64,000 nucleotides of DNA from Roridomyces roridus (Eukaryota; Basidiomycota; Agaricomycetes; Agaricales; Mycenaceae). Position numbers and translations under genes: made by a program. The stretch spans positions 186,001 to 250,000 of the forward strand of contig JARKIF010000056.1 of assembly GCA_029378245.1 (NCBI GenBank), in the 5' to 3' direction. The notes beneath the pieces were generated by a model. The model was given only the letters and a program-made list of their open reading frames with translations. It did not search any database and had not been told where the DNA came from. Of the stretch, positions 57,841 to 64,000 are shown one piece after another. Position 1 is the first letter of the stretch. Each line of letters opens with the position of its first letter.

Positions 57841-60800
57841 CACCTAGTGCACCTCCGAAATGCTGACAAATGGACCTCGAAGGTCCCATTATATGTTGGT
57901 TTGATGGGGCCTTAGAGGTCCCCGGCGGAGGTATGTAATGGCGGCGATGGCGTAGTTTGCTATTTTGGGCCGCATCCGAGCCTCCGCCAGGCGGCGCGGG
58001 ACCACCGCCGTGGGCAGGAGCAGTATTCAGCCTGCCCCAGGAATCCCGTGTAAGCATCTGCCGGGCAAGTGGCAGGTCGGGTGCAGCAGTGAAAAGAGCA
58101 GCAGGCAAGCAAGATGCGATTTTGGCCGGCAACGTCGGGGCCTCCGCCTGCCAGCGGGGGTTGCGTCCAGGCTCGAATGGGCGGTGGACTGCGTAAATAC
58201 TTGTTAAGCTGGGTCAGGCAATGCATTGGAGGCGGCGGGAGAGCAAGGGGAGCCAGTTTGGGGCCTTGGGCATACCTCCGCTCGCAGGTGGATGTTTCTG
58301 GCAGGCTAAAATTGGGGTCATTACTCTCCCCATGTGTGCTGACTCGTGAGATGTGGGTTATGCGCTGCAGGAGTAGCAGAGGGAGGGCGGTGGGAGGGCA
58401 GTTTGAGCAGAAAATTCTCCTCACCAGCCACTGCAGCCCGCGTGGGGCATTGACCGACAGTTTCGTAGCACTAGCGGAGACCGCTCATTCATTATCTATC
58501 TACTTCCTGCATAAGATAAATGTGAGCAACTATTCGGATTCATTTCGACGCGCCATACCTTAGAGTTGTACAGGTTAGGCTGAAGATGCATACATACGGC
58601 CAGGATCGGAGTGTCAGGACCTTGGCGTAAGGTGAGGTCCTCGATTGTGGGCGGCAGGTGCCATACCTCCGCAGCCACTAGACCTCTGCCCCCACCATCG
58701 CTCAGGTACATCATTATCATCTGGCACTGTATGCAAGTAACAGATACAGCTCACATCCTAGAATCAAGGGTGATGTCTTTTGGAAATGCAGATGAGGGCC
58801 GTGACCTTCATTTACGTCGACTCGGACGCCTAGGGATACCTCCGCCGCTGTTGTCTCTGTGTCTGATAAGGCAGGTCCATTGGCTATGAGCAGTAGGAAT
58901 TCGTTTGAGTGGTGCTGTCTTCAGGGGTAGGCCAAGGAGGCAAATCTGGCACCGAGGCGGAGGCGAAGGTGACCGGGCTGAAGTGGCGGAGGTGTTGAGA
59001 ACTGTGATCTTCGACGACTGGAGGCTTGCGAGAGCCCGCTTGCTTCATTCGGGGTGAATGTGAGGTCCATGAAATCAACTTGAATATGGCCAGTTCACTG
59101 AGGTCGGACGTTGGCGCAAGCGGCGGTGGTGGTCGAAAGAAAGCGGAGATGTCAAACACAGCCTCCGAGCTTCTTGCAGATCTGTGATGCAATGCTGATC
59201 AGCCAATCAACAGGCGAATAAAACGAGGATCACCTTGATTTCACTCGATAAGGGTTTGTTGAAAGCCGCCTGGGCTCGGACCGACTTGCGATAACATTGG
59301 GGAGGCCGCCCGGAATCACTAAATTAAATTCAAGTGTGAATCTCCAAGGAACCCGTACAAGGCACATTTTGAGCCGGAAGGTAGACTAGTTCTCAGTAGG
59401 AATCGTTGTTCAAGTAATGTACTTGTAGAGTCATTCAAGTCTAAGACTGAAATATTCTATATTACATCTCAGATACAATTCTACTGTTTCTTGTAGCTCA
59501 ATAACTTCCTGGGCTCTGAGAAAAAATCCATGTTGAATTGGTACGCAAGTCTCCGGAATGTTTGAAAATACCGACAACTGACGAAGAATCGTCCATTTTT
59601 GGCTCTCCTTGTGACATACAAGATCTTGAAGGTGGCATAAGCAAAGATTCAGTGAAATTGCATCGTCACTCGTATATCAGATGTCGAAATCCCCAAGATT
59701 GATTGTGTTGGGATTCTGGGAATAACGGGGATCTAGAACACTTCCCGGATGTCAAACTATAGAACAGACGACGGGGACAGACAATTGAAAATCCTGTTTA
59801 TGCTCCAGAACCGCGGCGGTGGCCAAGTAAATTATGGGAGCTGGATCAACCAACAATCAACCACTCACCTCTGTCACTCCGCCACCTCCGCCACCTGTGC
59901 TCGTCTTTGGCTCGCATCGTGCTGGTCTCCTGGGTAAACCGAAACTCGTGCAACTAACCAACAATGTGCCACTGACGTCTCTAGACTCTTCGTTTACTTA
60001 CCTGACCAATATGAGTTCAAATTCCGTGACATGAGCTGGCGGAGGTTCTGATGACTCAGAGGGCACGGGCGGAGGTGCGCAGGCTGCTCTGAACACAGAT
60101 TTTGACCATCTTATCCGGCGGTGAAGTTGGACATCTGCTGGCCGGCACCCGAGAGATTTGTGTTGCATTGCTCAAATTCGAAGAATCCCTGGCATTTTTT
60201 TATTCAGGAACCATGGAGACTAGTGGCTGCTATCCAACAAGATACCCCAAATTTTTCTCTGCTCAAACCACTGGCCTCCCACTCAATGTACTTACCTATG
60301 CAGCAGAAGATGCATGATGTATATTCCAGCCCCAATTCGTTTGAAGCAACCTCCGCCTTGCAGGCGGAGGTCCCGCCGCACGTCAAAACTGGCTCTCCCC
60401 ATGCCTCCTGCCGCCTCTAATTCATGGACCACCCTCACCTAACGAGCGCGCCCCACGGCGTGCAAATTGAACCTAATCCGGGCCTGCACGCAGGCGTAGG
60501 GTTCCGAGTAGGGCTGCGGACCCGAACCGTAACGGTGACGGCCGTCAATTTGACGGCATGAGACGGCTGTCAGCCGTCCCCGTCCCCGTCCCGTCAAACT
60601 GGGTCCAGACTTGCTGACGGGTCGGTTCGGCATCAAAAACGGCCGTCACGGTAGACGGTTCGGCTGCCGTGATCACATGACATCATCCTGTAGATTGAAG
60701 CCTTGTGGAAATTTCGACCTCCTGCGAGCATTTTGTACACGGTGGGAATGCTCGGTAGCGCAGAAAAGCCACCAAATTGTTGCAAATGATGTGAATGTGC

Positions 60801-61580
60801 CCGGCTAACTGGCGGCAATCAATGATGCTAAATGGGGAACCCTTCGAGACTCTGGCAAGGCACGCAAAGGAACTGTCAAACATGGAATTGGTGAGTTCCC
60901 TGATGCCGAAGGAATTTCCCAAATGATCCACTCACATAGTTGGAGCAAAATCATTGCAAAATCAGCAACGAAATATGGCGGAGATCAGAGCGTAATCTGA
61001 GATGGCAACGAATTCAAGGACCGTGGCAGTAATCTCCGAGGATTGAATACCACGGCAGCCGCCATGACTCCCTCGAGTTACCTTGATCTTTACCACACCC
61101 GTTCGACGGCCGTCACGGCCGATTTTTGACGGGTCTTGACGGCATACGGGCCGTCTCTGACGGTACCGTTGAAATTCTGTGTTCAAGCCCGCCGGGTCGG
61201 CACGGGTACCCGTCGACGGGCGGCCGTCAAGCCGTCATGGACGGTTCGGGTCCGCAGCCCTAGTTCCGAGTCCTGCGCTGCCCGATTGCTGAATAGCCCT
61301 CCCCCTTGCCTACCGCTCTCTCCCAACCGCCCCCGAATCGTTGTTTGCGCCGCAGGTACGCCGCACGCGCATTGGCCCCGTGGTGCAGGCTTAAATGCTG
61401 TTTCAGCCGGCAGTGGTGGTCCCGCGCCGCCTGGCGGAGGCTCAGATGCAGCCCAAAATAGCAAACTACGCCATCGCCGCCATTACATACCTCCGCTGGG
61501 GACCTCCAAGGCCCCATCAAACCAACATATAATGGGGCCATCGAGGTCCATTAGTCAGCATTTCGGAGGTACACTAGGTG
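57841..61580. mobile_element. Long-TIR non-autonomous transposon, 8-bp target duplication
   Basis: A 3740-bp element has inverted repeats of at least 165 bp starting cacctagtg(c/t)acctccga. The 8-bp direct repeat ggattttt flanks it (57833-57840 and 61581-61588). Subterminal regions carry many copies of the hexamer cctccg or its complement, like transposase-binding arrays. No transposase frame is visible. An 8-bp duplication fits hAT or KDZ/Plavaka-type elements; the terminal sequence is not typical hAT. It carries the hAT-like MITE at 60509-61262. Confidence 0.82.
60509..61262. mobile_element. hAT-like MITE
   Basis: A 754-bp unit with 22-bp perfect inverted ends tagggctgcggacccgaacc.. and 8-bp direct repeats gttccgag (60501-60508 and 61263-61270), both standard for hAT elements. 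Both ends are dense in gacgg/ccgtc units. No coding potential. Confidence 0.85.
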
Positions 61581-62596
61581 GGATTTTTGGGCCCAGAATT
61601 GCTCAACAGACATCAAGCTATCATCCAGTCCAATTTCCAGTTGCACCTGAAGCATTAAGTCCAGATAAAAGATCAAACACACAGATTTGACGGAAACCAG
61701 ATTTTAAAATGGATCACTTTCATTTTTGTGATCGCTCTGCTTTAGCAAGGAGAGGGTCAGGCAACTGAATATTTTACGGGTATATACTAGACCCTGTAAG
61801 CTTTCTTTGAAGACCTTAACATTGCCCAGAAGTGGCGTGGCTGTGAAGCAATGCATCAAACAATTTCGAACCACGCGTGATCCATTACTTTTTCCGAGTC
61901 AGTGTACCTGTTCTTGAAGTGTCTTTGAATTTTTCATTCTTGAGGTCTTCTGTCTTCATTTCTTGTTCTTGAAGTCTTCTTTCTTGAGGTCTGCTCTTGA
62001 GGCCTTGAGGTCTTCTGTCTTGAAGTCTTCTTGCTTGAGGTCTTCTTCTTGAGGTCTTCATTCTTGAGAGGTCTCTTGAGGACCTCCCAGAATTGTGCAT
62101 CCTTAGGGATTCAGACCCGTCACCTCTTGGGAGAGGGGGCCGAGTTGCAGGAGCTTTGTACAACTCGGCCAAGGAGCCATGAAAACATGTCAAGTAAACC
62201 TGGCTAAGTGTACGTCCGCTGCAGTGTGCTGCCAAGCAGGGTGGGACTTGTGCATCCAGAGAGACAACACCGTTCCTCCGCGGCACCCACAGGCGGACAG
62301 CGATGGGACTGCATATGTACGACTCCGAGTCGTCGAGGAGGAGATAGTGATGAGAGTCGGAGATATCAAGTGTCACTGGGGCCCGGCCCGGGGAAGGATG
62401 ACACGCGTCGTCAACGTTAACTTTTCATGCCACGGTCACGTGGGCTCGTGACACCTTGTCGCTCTCCATTAGTATCCCATTCACTCCCATTCACCGTCTT
62501 CAAGGGCTCCGTCAACGACGGCATTGTGGAAACCACGGCGAGTCTCCGACGCAGCTTACTTTGATGACATATTGTCATTAGAAATGTATCAAAGCC

Positions 62597-63382
62597 TGTG
62601 ACAGGCAACACTGGACAAAACCCCAATGACCACGCATCACCATGCATGACCGCGCGTGGCCATGCATGGCCATGCATGAAAGTGGATGATCATGCATGTA
62701 CCATGCATGATTGCCTGTGATCGTGGATTGCTCGCTTGCAGTGGCCATGCATGGGGAATGATCGATCAACGGCATTCGATTGATGCCATCACCCAGATTG
62801 CCAATATTGATCCATATCCTGATCACAGAGTGAATCCAGCCAGTTACCCATGTTTTAATTCCCGGAAACTCGCCGGCATGTGAAATGGCTTGTAGGACGC
62901 ATTGAAAGTTTCCCTCAGAACGTGATCGGTAAGTCGCAGCTATCCCATTAGCATTTCATATCTGTTTGAACCGTGACAATGATGTAGCAATCTCCCATGG
63001 TAGACTTGGTCTCAGAGTGCCTGAGACTGGTGTCTTGGAAACATTAGAAGCTCACCTGTAGCTTGAATCAGTACCTGAAGCCAGCCACTTGTTGACCGGG
63101 CTCATCTTGAGGTGCATCAAAGCGGCCGAGGCAAGGCCGAGTCTCATTTGATAATATTGATCGGAACTTTTGATTAAATCAGTACCATGCATGGCCATTC
63201 GTTCTGGCTCGTAAATACTGAATTTACTAGCACTTGTGGCCATGAATCTCATGCATGCCCCCATTGATGGCCACGCATGATCACGAATGGCTCACGAATG
63301 GCCATGCATGTCACGCGTGGTCACGCGTGGTCACGCGTGACCACGCGTGATCACGGGGTTTTGTCCAAAAACGCCCGTCATA
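62597..63382. mobile_element. Palindrome-rich non-autonomous DNA element, copy 2
   Basis: Nearly identical over its whole length to 21839-22614, with one extra 10-bp acgcgtggtc-type unit near the 3' end. Flanked by the 6-bp repeat aaagcc (62591-62596 and 63383-63388). No coding potential. Confidence 0.8.
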
Positions 63383-63579
63383 AAAGCCTGTCAACGCGTC
63401 ACCCCGGCTGCAGTATTGCTTCTGAGAGTGACAGTTCGAAGTCAATTTTAGTTACCAAGAGCGATGTCAGCCAAGTTCATGTCCAGTCAGCAAATGTCCT
63501 CGAAATGTAATCCTGCAGTATAGTTTTGCGCGTATAAAATCTATGGATTATTTCGCCCTACTCATTATCTTCTCCAACC

Positions 63580-64000
63580 ATGAGCGTCGAATTCACCGTC
63601 TACAAAGGCTCCGCCAGCGAAGGCATCGTCCAGGCCACCACCAACCATCCTCTGCCAAAGGGCAACCAAGTTCTCGTAAAAATCACTCACTCTGGGATCT
63701 GCGGCACCGACGAGCACTACAAGCACGCCGATATGGCCCTGGGCCACGAGGGCGTCGGCATCGTCGAGCAGATCGGCGAAAGTGTTACGGATTTGAAGGT
63801 CGGGGACGTCGTCGGCTGGGGGTACATCCACGACGTCTGCGGCAAATGCGAGGAGTGTTTGCATGGTGCGCAATTGGTTTCTGCCTACGCTTGAGTTTAA
63901 CAAGTTTTCAGGTGATGACCAGTACTGCCGGAACAAGGAGCAATACGGAGATAGCAACCACCACCAGGGCTCGTTCGGTTCGCGTGCCATTTGGAACGCC
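63580..64000 (+). CDS. Zinc alcohol dehydrogenase, 3' end outside window
   Basis: Exon 1 is 63580-63865; exon 2 starts at 63912 and runs off the window. The N-terminus MSVEFTVYKG is followed by KITHSGICGTDEHYKHADMA (first catalytic zinc Cys), LGHEGVGIVEQIGESV (zinc His and Glu) and GDVVGWGYIHDVCGKCEECL. The last begins the structural zinc site, continued by DDQYCRN after the intron. This is the MDR alcohol dehydrogenase catalytic domain; the cofactor domain is not seen. A TATA-like tataaaat lies about 45 bp upstream. Confidence 0.85.

Larger units (their letters stand above)
56593..61906. mobile_element. Tc1/mariner-like element, decayed, hosting another element
   Basis: Inverted termini of about 28 bp start cactgactc(a/g)gaaaaagt and are bordered by TA on each side, as for Tc1-type insertions. 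Without the 3.74-kb insert and its 8-bp duplication the element is about 1.57 kb, the normal size of a single-gene Tc1 element. No intact DDE transposase could be read on either strand of the flanking parts, so it appears to be dead or non-autonomous. Terminal coordinates are good to a base or two. Confidence 0.7.
56549..62445 (-). repeat. tRNA-like dispersed repeat, copy D, split by nested elements
   Basis: Read on the minus strand, the copy starts near cacgtgacc (62445). It has box A at 62161-62174 and box B at 62107-62118 (one mismatch). The gaagac-rich tail runs down to 61907 and then resumes at 56592-56549, ending in gtaagtcgtttctttt. The interruption is exactly the TA-flanked element at 56593-61906. 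Confidence 0.65.

Overview
This window looks like nuclear DNA of a filamentous basidiomycete (Agaricomycetes). Genes are dense and cut by many short introns (about 40-60 nt, GT..AG). The families present are typical of that class: HGD-type protein kinases, DUF6534 membrane proteins, MCT-like MFS carriers and a QDE-1-type RNA-dependent RNA polymerase. A Ceratobasidiaceae/Rhizoctonia-like genome would fit, but that placement is inference.

Layout. 1-1720: tandem C-terminal copies of a protein kinase gene. 1900-6900: LINE remnants, repeats and no recognisable gene. 6929-8491: a minus-strand mosaic joining a Y14 (RBM8A) fragment, a PAQR-receptor fragment and an HP1 chromodomain fragment. 9119-13059: a MYND protein, a complete kinase, DAD3 and a mitochondrial-looking protein. 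13192-15200: an intact PAQR receptor, parental to the fragments elsewhere. 15790-21758: a decayed MFS copy, an amidase pseudogene, an AYR1-like SDR, PTH1 and an intact MFS carrier. 21811-23066: a tRNA-like repeat split by a palindrome-rich element. 23334-30212: a DUF6534 pseudogene, a DMT transporter, a LigB/DODA dioxygenase and an aldo-keto reductase.

30425-37250: a second PAQR copy interrupted by a 5.66-kb Tc1/mariner-type element. That element has 72-bp perfect terminal inverted repeats, an intact DDE transposase and an intact 465-aa second gene with a SAM-like region. It has itself been hit by a gag-only LTR element and by a solo LTR. 37684-47530: a DUF829 protein, a secreted BBE-type flavoprotein oxidase, TTC1, an N-terminally clipped RdRP and a C-terminally clipped amidase. 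48503-55958: a DUF6534 membrane protein, a phenol-hydroxylase-like monooxygenase and a proline-rich membrane protein with an Smr-like end. 56549-63382: a four-level nest of mobile elements, then a second copy of the palindrome-rich element. 63580-end: a zinc alcohol dehydrogenase that runs off the window.

Overall the window is a housekeeping/redox gene neighbourhood reworked by segmental duplication and by at least five kinds of mobile element. The most unusual items are the two-gene mariner element, the three-gene mosaic, the nested elements (each bounded by a target-site duplication), and microexons that carry catalytic residues. Exon borders come from reading splice sites and protein-family conservation by eye and have no transcript support.
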